From: Allobacillus salarius
Lineage (GTDB): Bacteria; Bacillota; Bacilli; Bacillales; Alkalibacillaceae
DNA length: 64,000 nt
Assembly: GCF_007559425.1 (NCBI RefSeq)
Contig: NZ_VMHE01000002.1
Coordinates: forward strand, 178,298-242,297
Reading direction: 5' to 3'
A program made the translations under genes and the position numbers. Numbering within the stretch: position 1 is the first letter of the stretch; each line of letters opens with the position of its first letter. Of the stretch, positions 9,501 to 19,413 are shown piece after piece. The notes below the pieces were generated by a model. The model saw only the letters and a list, made by a program, of their open reading frames with translations, was not told the DNA's origin and did not search any database.

Positions 9501-9536
9501 ACTGACATTGAAACTTTTTTCAATGTCAGTTTTATT
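9501..9536 (+). terminator. Intrinsic terminator after spoVS
   Basis: ACTGACATTGAAA pairs with TTTCAATGTCAGT; the trailing T tract is short and interrupted (TTTTATTTAT). Confidence 0.75.
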
Positions 9537-9593
9537 TATGCGATGTAAATGTGTCGATTTTCTCACATTTCCTTTGTAACCGTAATGATAGTG

Positions 9594-9622
9594 TTGTTAA
9601 AATAAGATAAAGTCGATATACT
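9594..9622 (+). promoter_or_regulatory. SigA-type promoter of miaB-ricA
   Basis: TTGTTA at 9594-9599 and TATACT at 9617-9622 with 17-base spacing, 65 bases before the miaB start. Confidence 0.6.
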
Positions 9623-9687
9623 GTTAACATGTACGAATGACCTTATAAGTTCGTTGAGATAGATTTTTTATTGAAAGGAGATTCATT

Positions 9688-11268
9688 ATGAATGAAAAGC
9701 AGCGGAAAGAGCTGAATCAAGTGAATCCAGTCGATCCTGTTGAAAAGAGTGAGCAGGATAATTTGTCACGTATTAAAGAAAAAACTTCAGATGATTTTAT
9801 GAAATATTTTGAAGCGACTTATGAACCGCCAAATATGAAAAAAGCCAAGAAACGGCTTAAAAAAGAAGTCCAATACCATGATGATTTTGAAATCCCAGAA
9901 GAATTAGCAACTATTGGGGAAGGTCGTAAATTCTTAATCCGTACATATGGCTGTCAAATGAATGAGCATGACACAGAAGTCATGTCAGGGATTTTGACGG
10001 AAATGGGCTTTGAAGCAACGACAGAAACAAAGGAAGCAGACATTATTTTGTTGAATACTTGCGCCATCCGTGAGAATGCTGAAAATAAGGTGTTTGGTGA
10101 AATCGGTCACCTGAAGCCATTGAAAATGGAAAACCCAGACTTAATCATCGGTGTATGTGGTTGTATGTCACAAGAAGAGTCTGTTGTTAACAAGATCCTG
10201 AAGAAATACCAATATGTTGACCTAATTTTTGGGACACATAATATTCATCGTCTTCCACAACTCGTACAAAACGCTTACTTAAGTAAGGAAATGGTTGTTG
10301 AAGTGTGGTCTAAAGAAGGCGATATTATTGAGAATATGCCAAAACGTCGTCACGGAAAAATCAAGGCTTGGGTAAACATTATGTATGGGTGCGATAAGTT
10401 TTGTACGTACTGTATTGTGCCATATACACGTGGTAAAGAGCGGAGCCGACGTCCTGAAGATATTATTCAAGAGATTCGCCATTTAGCTGCACAAGGATAC
10501 AAAGAAGTTACTTTGCTAGGCCAAAACGTTAATGCTTATGGTAAAGACTTGGATATTGATTACGGATTAGGCGACCTTATGGATGAAATCCGTAAAATCG
10601 ATATACCACGGGTGAAGTTCACAACTTCTCACCCACGTGATTTTGATGATCGCTTAATCGAAGTGTTAGCTAAAGGTGGCAACTTAATGCCATATATCCA
10701 TTTACCAGTTCAGTCAGGTAGCTCAGATATATTACGTGTCATGGCTCGTCGTTACACGCGAGAAAGCTATTTGGAGTTGGTTCGAAAAATTAAAGAAGCT
10801 ATCCCTAATGCGGCTTTGACAACAGATATTATCGTCGGATTTCCTAATGAAACAAATGAACAATTTGAAGAAACGATTTCTCTATATCATGAAGTTGGAT
10901 TTGAGGGTGCTTACACGTTTATCTATTCACCGCGTGAAGGAACACCTTCTGCTAGAATTGATGATAAGATTTCCATGGATGAGAAAAAAGAACGTCTTCA
11001 ACGATTGAATGCTGTAGTGAATGAATACTCCCGAAAAGCGATGGAAAAGTATGATGGGAAAACAGTTAAAGTACTCGTTGAAGGTACTAGTAAAAAGAAT
11101 GCTAAAGTCTTAGCAGGTTATACAGAAAGAGGGAAACTCGTTAATTTCGAGGGACCAAAATCAGCTATTGGAGAAATTGTTGAAGTTAAAATAACAAATA
11201 CAAAAACTTGGTCACTTAATGGTAAAATCGTAGAAAAAGCAGCGAGTGAACAGGTAGAGGTGATTTAA
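9688..11268 (+). CDS. miaB: tRNA-2-methylthio-N6-dimethylallyladenosine synthase
   Basis: A 526-residue radical-SAM methylthiotransferase that converts i6A37 to ms2i6A37 in tRNA. It has the N-terminal UPF0004 domain with three iron-sulfur cysteines ([25 protein letters not shown]), the radical-SAM CxxxCxxC motif ([15 protein letters not shown]) and a C-terminal TRAM domain. The roughly 65-residue N-terminal extension ahead of UPF0004 is typical of the Bacillus form. AAAGGAGA precedes the ATG. The next gene starts immediately after the stop. Together with miaA at 18 kb it completes ms2i6A synthesis. Confidence 0.96.
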   Translation: MNEKQRKELNQVNPVDPVEKSEQDNLSRIKEKTSDDFMKYFEATYEPPNMKKAKKRLKKEVQYHDDFEIPEELATIGEGRKFLIRTYGCQMNEHDTEVMSGILTEMGFEATTETKEADIILLNTCAIRENAENKVFGEIGHLKPLKMENPDLIIGVCGCMSQEESVVNKILKKYQYVDLIFGTHNIHRLPQLVQNAYLSKEMVVEVWSKEGDIIENMPKRRHGKIKAWVNIMYGCDKFCTYCIVPYTRGKERSRRPEDIIQEIRHLAAQGYKEVTLLGQNVNAYGKDLDIDYGLGDLMDEIRKIDIPRVKFTTSHPRDFDDRLIEVLAKGGNLMPYIHLPVQSGSSDILRVMARRYTRESYLELVRKIKEAIPNAALTTDIIVGFPNETNEQFEETISLYHEVGFEGAYTFIYSPREGTPSARIDDKISMDEKKERLQRLNAVVNEYSRKAMEKYDGKTVKVLVEGTSKKNAKVLAGYTERGKLVNFEGPKSAIGEIVEVKITNTKTWSLNGKIVEKAASEQVEVI

Positions 11269-11670
11269 ATGGCAGAATATACAAGAAAACAAGTAATTGA
11301 AGAAGCACAAGAATTAGCGAAAAAGCTTTCAAAAATCGAAGAGATCGATCGATTCAGACAATTGGAAGTTAAAATAAACGAAAACAAAAAAGTTCAAGCT
11401 CACATTGCGAAAATCAAAGCGTTACAGAAACAAGCAGTGAATCTGCAACACTATGATAAACATGGAGCGCTTGAGCAAGTGGAAGCGGAACTTGACCGAT
11501 ATCAACGAGAGTTGGATGAAATTCCGATCGTTCAAGAATTTAAAGACTCTCAAGTTGTCGTTAACGATATTTTGCAACGTGTCACAAAGACAATTGCAGA
11601 TGAAGTGACGAATGAAATTGTCGGTCCGACTGACGATGCTCATGCTTGTGAAACTAGAACTAATCAATAA
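11269..11670 (+). CDS. ricA: RicA (YmcA), Fe-S Ric-complex / RNase Y specificity factor
   Basis: A 133-residue helical protein of the YmcA/YlbF family. RicA joins RicF and RicT in a cytoplasmic complex that steers RNase Y mRNA processing and accelerates the Spo0A phosphorelay, supporting competence, biofilm and sporulation. The ATG at 11269 directly follows the miaB stop, with GAGGTGAT inside the end of miaB, so the genes are cotranscribed. A cysteine (DDAHACETR) near the C-terminus could be a cluster ligand (inference). Confidence 0.88.
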   Translation: MAEYTRKQVIEEAQELAKKLSKIEEIDRFRQLEVKINENKKVQAHIAKIKALQKQAVNLQHYDKHGALEQVEAELDRYQRELDEIPIVQEFKDSQVVVNDILQRVTKTIADEVTNEIVGPTDDAHACETRTNQ

Positions 11671-11697
11671 CAATAAATGATAGATAATTCTATATAG

Positions 11698-11753
11698 AGT
11701 AGTTCAATTTAGGGATTTCGTTTGCTCGTTATTCCTAATTGAACTACTTTTTT
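11698..11753 (+). terminator. Long-loop intrinsic terminator after ricA
   Basis: AGTAGTTCAATTTAGG pairs with CCTAATTGAACTACT (one bulged T) across a 20-base loop, followed by six T. Confidence 0.85.
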
Positions 11754-11837
11754 CATCAATTCATAATCGGTAGAAGCAACTTGCTGCAATGATTGTGGAT
11801 TCTAGCTAGTTTTATTATTTGAAGAAAGGATGTACTA

Positions 11838-12680
11838 ATGAAATATCAATCATACATACTCAGTATCTTAATCTTCCTTCTGATGAGTGCTTGTACTGCG
11901 GAAAACGAATCACAGACTGAAAAAAATACGCAAGAATATCGTTTGGAGAATGTTTACCAGTGGTTAGATGACTCAAATCTTTTGGATGGTGAAGACGAAG
12001 ATGTGACGAATAACTATACGGATAACTATCAGGGCATCACTGAAGCCATTCGCATAGACGATATAACCATCTTCGAATTTGATGATGCTACGTATGCTGA
12101 ACAGTTTGATGAGATTCCATTCGCGCTCACAAAGGGGAATATAGGTGTATTTGTATCTGGTTTTAGCTCTGAAATGGAGGGTGTTCAAGAAGTTTTGCAA
12201 GCTCGCGGACCCGTTGAAGGATTGCATAAAGGTTATTACTTATCCGCAGAACAACAGAACTTCGTAGAAGCGTTCAGAAATCAAGAAATGACCAGTTTTC
12301 AAGTGTTTACCGAACGATTTTATTCGCTGGACCTGGAAACGCAAGAGGATACCTTCCACCGTTTTCTATATAATGAACAAGTAGAATGGGAAGGTGTTAT
12401 CGTTAAAAGTGGTTCGGATTTATTTACTTCTGGCGATACCGAATTTGTGATCAATGGTGGAGCAGATTACAGTGGGGAAGATTGGGAGAAGATCCAATCA
12501 GACCATCAAGATTTCTTGCCTTTCATAATTGAAGCTAGATCGATTGCTAGCCCATTTGAGATAGAACACAAAAAATATGAACGTGGAGAATCAATTACGA
12601 TCAGAGGACAACTATTTGAACAAGGTAGTAAATCGAATAACAAACCCTGGAAACTTCAAAACTTTTCGATTATCGAATAA
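11838..12680 (+). CDS. Putative lipoprotein of unknown function
   Basis: A 280-residue protein with an N-terminal lipoprotein signal: a short basic start, a hydrophobic core and lipobox LMSAC with Cys19 as the likely lipidation site. The mature part is acidic with several aromatic residues and no motif I recognise; it would sit on the outer face of the membrane. GAAAGGATG precedes the ATG. It is inserted between ricA and cotE, which are adjacent in B. subtilis, and is separated from both by a terminator or a long spacer, so it is probably monocistronic. Confidence 0.75.
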   Translation: MKYQSYILSILIFLLMSACTAENESQTEKNTQEYRLENVYQWLDDSNLLDGEDEDVTNNYTDNYQGITEAIRIDDITIFEFDDATYAEQFDEIPFALTKGNIGVFVSGFSSEMEGVQEVLQARGPVEGLHKGYYLSAEQQNFVEAFRNQEMTSFQVFTERFYSLDLETQEDTFHRFLYNEQVEWEGVIVKSGSDLFTSGDTEFVINGGADYSGEDWEKIQSDHQDFLPFIIEARSIASPFEIEHKKYERGESITIRGQLFEQGSKSNNKPWKLQNFSIIE

Positions 12681-12832
12681 ACGGTTCACACAATCATTGC
12701 ATTAAGGCCATCCTTTTATCATTAATATCATCGGATTCGTCGTTCATATAAATTTCTCTTCCTTTAAAATCACCTTTTTATAGGCATTGTCATAATTATA
12801 AAAGAACAATAGCCTAAATCGTAGTAAGAATC

Positions 12833-12860
12833 ACAACAAACACCCAGGTAGCATACGATA
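12833..12860 (+). promoter_or_regulatory. Candidate SigK-type promoter of cotE
   Basis: AC at 12833-12834, a 17-base spacer, and CATACGATA at 12852-12860 match the SigK pattern AC-N16/17-CATANNNTA. The -10 also resembles a SigE CATACA-type element. B. subtilis cotE is read from SigE and SigK promoters, which supports the call. Confidence 0.55.
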
Positions 12861-12891
12861 AAGTGTCTTGATTAAAGGAGGAGGAATGTAG

Positions 12892-13419
12892 ATGAGTGAT
12901 CGTGAATATCGTGAAATTATCACGAAGGCTGTTTGCGGCAAAGGAAAAAAATTCAGTGAAACCTCTCACATGTGTTCACCCAATTATAGACCGAATAGCA
13001 TTCTTGGTTGCTGGATCATTAACCATCAATACGAAGCACGTAAACGGGGACATATTGTAGAAGTGAGTGGTTCATATGATATTAACGTATGGTACTCTTA
13101 CAGCAATAATACGAAAACGGGTGTCATTACTGAGCGGAAACAATACGTAGATAAAGTACCAATTGCAATGAAGGATCGCAATACAATCAGTGATGAATTC
13201 GACGTGATTGCCAGAGCAACGAAGCAACCAAATACGTTAGAATGTGAGATTTCTGAAAAAGGAAATCAAATCAAAGTAGATTTGGAAAGAGAATTTGTCG
13301 TTGATCTCATCGGAGAAACGAAGGTGTGGGCAAAGATCGAACCAAACGGCTTTGATGAAAATAATGTAGACTTTGATGACTTAGAATCCGAGTTAGCGGA
13401 TATTGAAGTGAACGATTAA
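12892..13419 (+). CDS. cotE: Outer spore coat morphogenetic protein CotE
   Basis: 175 residues (B. subtilis about 181), recognised by YREIITKAVCGKGKKF, SILGCWIINHQYEA, YDINVWYSYSNNTKT, REFVVDLIGETKVW and the very acidic C-terminal tail. CotE forms a ring around the forespore and recruits outer coat proteins. AAAGGAGGAGG lies ahead of the ATG. A terminator follows, so it is a single-gene unit read in the mother cell. Confidence 0.95.
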   Translation: MSDREYREIITKAVCGKGKKFSETSHMCSPNYRPNSILGCWIINHQYEARKRGHIVEVSGSYDINVWYSYSNNTKTGVITERKQYVDKVPIAMKDRNTISDEFDVIARATKQPNTLECEISEKGNQIKVDLEREFVVDLIGETKVWAKIEPNGFDENNVDFDDLESELADIEVND

Positions 13420-13438
13420 TGGCCGATTCTATCACAAG

Positions 13439-13472
13439 CAGGCTGATCATATTGGTCAGTCTGTTATTTTTT
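13439..13472 (+). terminator. Intrinsic terminator after cotE
   Basis: CAGGCTGATC pairs with GGTCAGTCTG (two wobble pairs) and TTATTTTTT follows. Confidence 0.75.
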
Positions 13473-13508
13473 CTCTTTGTATCATTGCTGAAGAGTCGAT
13501 TTCCTCTA

Positions 13509-13517
13509 TGCTATAAT
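13509..13517 (+). promoter_or_regulatory. Extended -10 promoter of mutSL
   Basis: TGCTATAAT at 13509-13517 is a perfect extended -10; no good -35 is visible, which is usual for this class. It lies 34 bases before mutS. Confidence 0.6.
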
Positions 13518-13550
13518 AAGAGACAGTTAAGCAATTGGGGGACGTAAAGA

Positions 13551-16100
13551 ATGACAACACATACGCCGATGATGCAACAGTATTTAAACATTAAATCTGA
13601 GTATGAAGATGAATTTTTATTTTTTCGATTAGGAGATTTTTACGAATTATTTTTTGATGATGCATTAAAAGCAGCGAAGGAACTCGAGATTACACTGACT
13701 CAGCGCGGTGGAGGGAAAGAAGATAAAATTCCGATGTGCGGTGTTCCCTATCATTCTGCTGAAAATTACATAAAAACGTTAGTCGACCGAGGGTATAAAG
13801 TAGCTATTTGCGAACAAGTGGAAGATCCGAAAACGGCAAAAGGTGTAGTGAAACGAGAAGTCATTCAAGTCATCACACCTGGTACCATTATGGAAGGGAA
13901 TATGTTAAAGGAAAACGAGAATAACTACCTCGCTTCTCTTTATTTTATTGAGGATGACTTCATTGTTTCCTATGTTGATCTTTCAACTGGAGAGTCCTTT
14001 GTCAGCAAAGTAAATGGCAAGATTAAGGATGTTATTGGAGAACTTTATAATCGGCCAGTGAAAGAAGTCGTTTTACCGACTGATTTTCCAGAGGACTTAA
14101 AAGAGACATTAACGCATTATTTAGATGTGACGTTATCGTCCGAGCATGAGAACCATATACCGGAAGAATTTCAGAAGCTAGTGACAGGACTTGATGATAC
14201 TCGTTTCATTCGTGGGTTCGGGTATTTGTTTCAGTATATTTATCGTTCACAAAAACGGTTTCTAGCTCATTTGCAAGCTGTTCAATTCATAGAGCTAGAC
14301 GATTATATGAAGCTTGATTTGTATTCAAAACGAAACTTAGAACTGATTGAATCGTTACGTGATCAAAGCAAAAAAGGAACACTGCTGTCTGTTTTAGATA
14401 AAACAATAACAGCAATGGGGTCTAGATTGTTAAAAAAGTGGATTGATCGCCCACTACTTTCAAAAGATCAAATTGCGGAGCGGCATCAACAAGTCCATAC
14501 GATGATGGAGCATTTCATGGAACGCGACGAGCTTCGGGAATCGTTAAAAAATGTTTATGATCTCGAACGATTGGCAGGAAGAATTTCATACGGTAATGTC
14601 AACGCACGTGATCTATTACAGCTGAAGCGTTCATTAGGTGCATTACCGCAAATTAAACAATTATTGAATTTGTTTGATCACCCTTCCGTATCATCATTAC
14701 TGTCTGACGTAGAGTCTTATCAAGAAATTTTTGAGATTTTGGATTCTGCATTAGCAGAAAATCCACCTATTTTAATTACAGAAGGAAATATTATTAAAGA
14801 TGGTTACCATAAGCAATTAGATGAATATCGTGAAGTGAACCGAAACGGTAAAAATTGGATTGCTGAGCTCGAAGCGAAAGAAAGAGAAGAAACGGGGATT
14901 AAATCATTAAAAGTAGGATTTAATAAAGTATTCGGTTACTATATCGAGGTGACAAGAGCAAACTTGCCACATTTGGCTGAGAATCGCTATGAACGAAAGC
15001 AAACGTTAGCGAACGCTGAGCGATTTGTGACACCTGAGTTGAAAGAGAAAGAACGAATGATCTTGGAGGCAGAAGAAAAAAGTACAACGTTAGAATATGA
15101 GCTATTTCTCGAACTTCGTGACCAAATTAAATCTTATATCCCAGCACTTCAAACGCTGGCTGAACAAATTAGTAAAATTGATTGCCTGTTAAGTTTCGCG
15201 ATTGTCAGTGAAGAAAATAATTATACGAAACCAGTATTAAAAGATGAGCAACAACTGCATATTCGCGAAGGACGTCACCCAGTCGTCGAGCAAGTAATGA
15301 AAGAGATGTTTGTTCCAAATGATATTCAAATGGATGAAACGACAGACATTCTTCTAATTACAGGTCCGAACATGGCAGGTAAAAGTACGTATATGCGTCA
15401 AATCGCATTAATGATTATCATGAACCAAATTGGTTGTTTTGTCCCTGCGAGCGAGGCGGAAATGCCTGTATTCGATCAAATCTTTACACGGATCGGTGCT
15501 GCTGATGATCTCGTTTCAGGACAAAGTACATTTATGGTAGAAATGATGGAAGCAGAACATGCTGTTCGTCATGCCACAGAAAGAAGCTTTATTTTACTAG
15601 ATGAAATTGGTCGCGGGACAAGTACCTACGATGGAATGGCGCTCGCCCAATCGATTGTTGAATATATACATCAACAAGTGGGTGCTAAAACGTTATTTTC
15701 TACGCACTATCATGAGCTGACAAGCTTGGACAAGAGTTTACCCAAATTAAGGAACGTTCATGTTGAAGTCGATGAAGAGGACGGAGAAGTTGTTTTCCTC
15801 CACCATATTAAAGAAGGGAAAGCCGATAAAAGTTACGGCATCCACGTTGCCAAGTTGGCTGACTTGCCAGGAGACATCATTCAACGTGCTTACCAATTAC
15901 TCGAATCATTTGAAGCAACAACCGTTTTAAGAGAAGAAGAACCACAAGAGCAATTGACACTTTTTGAAGAAGATCAGGGGACACTCCCACTGACGGCGAA
16001 CATTGAAGTCATTGAGCGCTTAAAAAAAGCCGATCTAATGAAAATGACCCCGATGGATGCGATGAATTTACTTTATCAATTAAAAGAAAACTTAGAGTAG
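13551..16100 (+). CDS. mutS: DNA mismatch repair protein MutS
   Basis: 849 residues. The mismatch-reading motif is FFRLGDFYELF near the N-terminus. The C-terminal ATPase has Walker A GPNMAGKST, Walker B LLDEIGRGTST and the helix-turn-helix dimerisation end. MutS recognises mismatches and loads MutL. Start ATG follows TTGGGGGA. mutL starts 14 bases after the stop, so the pair is one operon. Confidence 0.98.
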   Translation: MTTHTPMMQQYLNIKSEYEDEFLFFRLGDFYELFFDDALKAAKELEITLTQRGGGKEDKIPMCGVPYHSAENYIKTLVDRGYKVAICEQVEDPKTAKGVVKREVIQVITPGTIMEGNMLKENENNYLASLYFIEDDFIVSYVDLSTGESFVSKVNGKIKDVIGELYNRPVKEVVLPTDFPEDLKETLTHYLDVTLSSEHENHIPEEFQKLVTGLDDTRFIRGFGYLFQYIYRSQKRFLAHLQAVQFIELDDYMKLDLYSKRNLELIESLRDQSKKGTLLSVLDKTITAMGSRLLKKWIDRPLLSKDQIAERHQQVHTMMEHFMERDELRESLKNVYDLERLAGRISYGNVNARDLLQLKRSLGALPQIKQLLNLFDHPSVSSLLSDVESYQEIFEILDSALAENPPILITEGNIIKDGYHKQLDEYREVNRNGKNWIAELEAKEREETGIKSLKVGFNKVFGYYIEVTRANLPHLAENRYERKQTLANAERFVTPELKEKERMILEAEEKSTTLEYELFLELRDQIKSYIPALQTLAEQISKIDCLLSFAIVSEENNYTKPVLKDEQQLHIREGRHPVVEQVMKEMFVPNDIQMDETTDILLITGPNMAGKSTYMRQIALMIIMNQIGCFVPASEAEMPVFDQIFTRIGAADDLVSGQSTFMVEMMEAEHAVRHATERSFILLDEIGRGTSTYDGMALAQSIVEYIHQQVGAKTLFSTHYHELTSLDKSLPKLRNVHVEVDEEDGEVVFLHHIKEGKADKSYGIHVAKLADLPGDIIQRAYQLLESFEATTVLREEEPQEQLTLFEEDQGTLPLTANIEVIERLKKADLMKMTPMDAMNLLYQLKENLE

Positions 16101-16113
16101 GAAGGAGGAGCCG

Positions 16114-17958
16114 ATGAATAAAATTGTACAGCTACCGGACGAGTTATCAAACAAGATTGCTGCAGGAGAAGTAGTCGAAAGACCTTCGTCCGTTGTCAAA
16201 GAACTCATTGAAAATTCAATTGATGCCGGTAGTAGTTGGATAAAAATTGAACTAGATGAAGCGGGTTTACGATTAATTCGGGTGACGGATGATGGAGAAG
16301 GAATGACGGCAGAAGATACCGAAAAGGCTTTTTTTCGTCATGCAACAAGCAAGATTCAAAATGAGCAACAATTATTTCGAGTGAAAACATTAGGATTTCG
16401 TGGAGAAGCCTTAGCGAGTATAGCTTCAGTCAGCCATTTGACAATCCGTACTTCGACAGGTGATCAAAGTGGTACGGAAATGAGGATTCATGGCGGAGAA
16501 ATCATCGAGAAACAAAAACATACGAAGCGGCGTGGAACAGAGATTACAGTTGAAAATCTATTTTACAACACGCCCGCTCGTTTAAAGTATCTTAAAACGG
16601 TCCATACTGAAATCGGGCATATTATGGACTTAGTGAATCGAATGGCGCTTGCACATGATGAGATCCGCTTTGAATGTCATCATAATGGAAAACGTATCTT
16701 TTTTTCACCAGGAAATAAAAAATTACTTCAAGTCATTCAACAAATTTACGGAAAAAATGTAGCACAACAAATGCTTTCGTTGGAAGAGGAGTCGCTTGAT
16801 TACACCATTAGAGGTTATGTAGCGAAACCGGAAGTAACCCGTTCAAACCGTAGTTACATGACATTAATTGTGAATGGTCGCTATATCAAGAATTATACGA
16901 TCAATAAAGCCATCTTAGAGGGTTATCACACATTGCTTCCGATTGGACGATTTCCTGTTGTCGTTTTAAAAATCGATATGGACCCTTATTTAATCGATGT
17001 CAACGTTCATCCGGCGAAAACAGAAGTGCGTTTTAGTAAAGAAAAAGAGCTTTTTGATGTTGTGAAGCAAGCGGTTTATAATCTGATGCACGCCCAGCGA
17101 TTAATTCCGGATGTATCAAAGAAAGAAAAGGAGAAATCCGAACAGACTGCTCTAGACTTTTCTTATGTAAAACGAAATGAACCTGTGTTGGATCAACGAA
17201 ATAACTTTCCGGCAAGTGAAACGAATAATAGTAATGTAAATAACGCCAGTCAGCTGTTTGAACAAAGCAGTAATGAAGTACCTGTTCAACAAGTAGAAGA
17301 GCCATCGATTACAGACGTGGAAATGCCAACGACTGAAGAAGGACAGATCCACGAAACAGAGGAACAGGTTTCCACTCGATTACCACGCTTGTATCCAATT
17401 GGTCAGCTAAGAGGAACGTATATATTGGCACAAAATGAGGAAGGCCTTTATATGGTCGACCAACATGCTGCTCAGGAGCGGATCAAGTATGAATTTTACA
17501 AAGAGAAGCTAGGGAATCCTGAACAAGAGACACAGCAGCTTGCTGTTCCTTTACATTTCGAATTTACGAACCAAGAAGCCATTACAATTGAACAGCACCA
17601 GGAGCAACTACAAGCTATTGGCTTATATTTGGAACCTTTCGGAAGCCAATCCTTTTTGGTTCGTTCCTATCCAAGTTGGTTCCCGGCAGGTGAAGAAGAA
17701 GGAATTCTTCGTGACATGGTTGATGAACTCATCAACGAGAAAACAATTGATTTAGTGAAAATAAGAGAAGAAGCGGCGATCCTCATGTCGTGTAAACGAT
17801 CAATTAAAGCGAATCATTACTTAAGTCACCAAGAGATGGAATACTTACTTGAAGAGTTGGGCGGATGTAATGACCCGTTCACTTGCCCACATGGCCGTCC
17901 GGTCATCGTTCATTTCAGTGATTACGAAATTCAGCGCATGTTCAAGCGCATTATGTAA
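16114..17958 (+). CDS. mutL: DNA mismatch repair endonuclease MutL
   Basis: 614 residues. The N-terminal GHKL ATPase (about 1-335) has IAAGEVVERP, DDGEGM and GFRGEALASI. A variable linker (about 340-425) is Asn/Glu rich. The C-terminal dimerisation/endonuclease domain has the metal motif DQHAAQERIKYE, SCKRSIKANHYL and CPHGRPV, so this is the nicking type of MutL found in bacteria without MutH. GAAGGAGGAG precedes the ATG. Confidence 0.97.
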   Translation: MNKIVQLPDELSNKIAAGEVVERPSSVVKELIENSIDAGSSWIKIELDEAGLRLIRVTDDGEGMTAEDTEKAFFRHATSKIQNEQQLFRVKTLGFRGEALASIASVSHLTIRTSTGDQSGTEMRIHGGEIIEKQKHTKRRGTEITVENLFYNTPARLKYLKTVHTEIGHIMDLVNRMALAHDEIRFECHHNGKRIFFSPGNKKLLQVIQQIYGKNVAQQMLSLEEESLDYTIRGYVAKPEVTRSNRSYMTLIVNGRYIKNYTINKAILEGYHTLLPIGRFPVVVLKIDMDPYLIDVNVHPAKTEVRFSKEKELFDVVKQAVYNLMHAQRLIPDVSKKEKEKSEQTALDFSYVKRNEPVLDQRNNFPASETNNSNVNNASQLFEQSSNEVPVQQVEEPSITDVEMPTTEEGQIHETEEQVSTRLPRLYPIGQLRGTYILAQNEEGLYMVDQHAAQERIKYEFYKEKLGNPEQETQQLAVPLHFEFTNQEAITIEQHQEQLQAIGLYLEPFGSQSFLVRSYPSWFPAGEEEGILRDMVDELINEKTIDLVKIREEAAILMSCKRSIKANHYLSHQEMEYLLEELGGCNDPFTCPHGRPVIVHFSDYEIQRMFKRIM

Positions 17959-17979
17959 GAATGACTGGAGAGAAACTGA

Positions 17980-18927
17980 ATGAAACAAAAAATCATTAGT
18001 GTAGTTGGACCAACTGCTGTTGGTAAAACAAAACTAGGGATCGAAATTAGTAAACATATCGGCGGAGAAGTCATTAATGGTGATTCCATTCAAATTTATA
18101 AAGAATTTGACATTGGTTCTGCTAAAGCAACCTTAGAAGAACGAGAAGGAATTCCCCATCACCTCATCGATTTACTGGAACCGGAAGACGAATACTCGGC
18201 TTCTGACTTTAAACAAGATGTGAAAGAAAAGGTACAAGAGATTCATGGCAAGCAAAAAACACCGGTGCTTGTTGGTGGAACAGGCTTTTATGTGCAAGCA
18301 GCATTATATGACTTTAATTTTTCCAGTGTGAAGCGTGATCACCAATACAGTGACAGGTTGCTTGAACAAATCGAAAAAGATGGAATCGAACCTTTTTATA
18401 AACGATTGCAAGAAGTCGATCCAGAGCAAGCAAAGAAAATACATCCACACAATATACGAAGAGTCATCAGAGCATTGGAAGTTTATGAAACGACAGGAAA
18501 GCCGCTATCTATCTATGAACAAGAACAAATAGACACTTCATATTATGACCCATATATCATTGGGCTTACGATGGAACGTTCATTACTCTATGAACGTATT
18601 AACCAACGTGTTCTGGATATGATAGATCAAGGCTTATTTGAAGAAATCGAGCAATTATACAATCGATATGGCAGTGACATTCAACCGATGAAAGGAATCG
18701 GGTATAAAGAAGTCATTCCTTACTTACGGGGTGAATGTGGTAAAGCAGAGGCCATCGAACTTATTCAGCGGAATACAAGGCGTTTTGCGAAGCGGCAATT
18801 GACTTATTTCCGAAATAAGTTACCTGCAATCCATTGGTATGAGATTACTCCACAGAATGCAGAAGAAAACTTTAAAACAATTTTGGCTGATTTAGAAGGA
18901 TTTCTTCAAAATGGAGAGAATAGTTAA
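17980..18927 (+). CDS. miaA: tRNA dimethylallyltransferase
   Basis: 315 residues. The P-loop is [13 protein letters not shown], followed by [17 protein letters not shown] and [13 protein letters not shown]. It transfers dimethylallyl to A37 of tRNAs reading UNN codons, the substrate step for MiaB. It is 21 bases after mutL and 32 bases before hfq, giving the conserved mutL-miaA-hfq order. TGGAGAGAA is the likely ribosome binding site. Confidence 0.96.
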   Translation: MKQKIISVVGPTAVGKTKLGIEISKHIGGEVINGDSIQIYKEFDIGSAKATLEEREGIPHHLIDLLEPEDEYSASDFKQDVKEKVQEIHGKQKTPVLVGGTGFYVQAALYDFNFSSVKRDHQYSDRLLEQIEKDGIEPFYKRLQEVDPEQAKKIHPHNIRRVIRALEVYETTGKPLSIYEQEQIDTSYYDPYIIGLTMERSLLYERINQRVLDMIDQGLFEEIEQLYNRYGSDIQPMKGIGYKEVIPYLRGECGKAEAIELIQRNTRRFAKRQLTYFRNKLPAIHWYEITPQNAEENFKTILADLEGFLQNGENS

Positions 18928-18959
18928 AAGTAGTAGATAGAAAGAGGAGGAATTTTATA

Positions 18960-19181
18960 ATGGCAAATACAACAAACTTACAAGATACTTATTTGAACAA
19001 ATTAAGAAAGGAAAAAGTCTTTCTAACCGTAATCTTAATGAACGGTTTTCAATTAAGAGGTGTCGTTAAATCATTCGATAACTTTACTGTTTTAATTGAA
19101 ACGGACGGTAAGCAACAGTTAATTTTTAAACATGCAATTTCTACCTTTTCCCCATCGAAAAATGTTGAATTGGACTCATAA
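18960..19181 (+). CDS. hfq: RNA-binding protein Hfq
   Basis: 73 residues, the usual short Firmicute length. The Sm1 motif region is [28 protein letters not shown] and the Sm2 segment is [14 protein letters not shown]. It forms a hexameric ring that binds A/U-rich small RNAs. AGAGGAGGAA precedes the ATG and a terminator closes the operon. Confidence 0.96.
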   Translation: MANTTNLQDTYLNKLRKEKVFLTVILMNGFQLRGVVKSFDNFTVLIETDGKQQLIFKHAISTFSPSKNVELDS

Positions 19182-19203
19182 TATCTTTTTGTTGCTGAAC
19201 GTG

Positions 19204-19238
19204 AAAGCCTACCAAATTGTTGGTGGGCTTTTTGTTTT
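19204..19238 (+). terminator. Intrinsic terminator after hfq
   Basis: AAGCCTACCAA pairs with TTGGTGGGCTT (one G-U) and is followed by TTTGTTTT. Confidence 0.85.
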
Positions 19239-19413
19239 GGCGGTTATACTATTCACGAAGTAACTAATTACTTACTCTCAATTACTTCAACTGATCGGCA
19301 ATCAACTGTTCAAATTTTGGTCATCCATCATAGCAAAAGATGAATTCTTTGAGCAATCTGGTTATAATAGGGAAGGATAAGTGAAAGGACGAACAAGCTA
19401 AAGGAGTTTTTGT

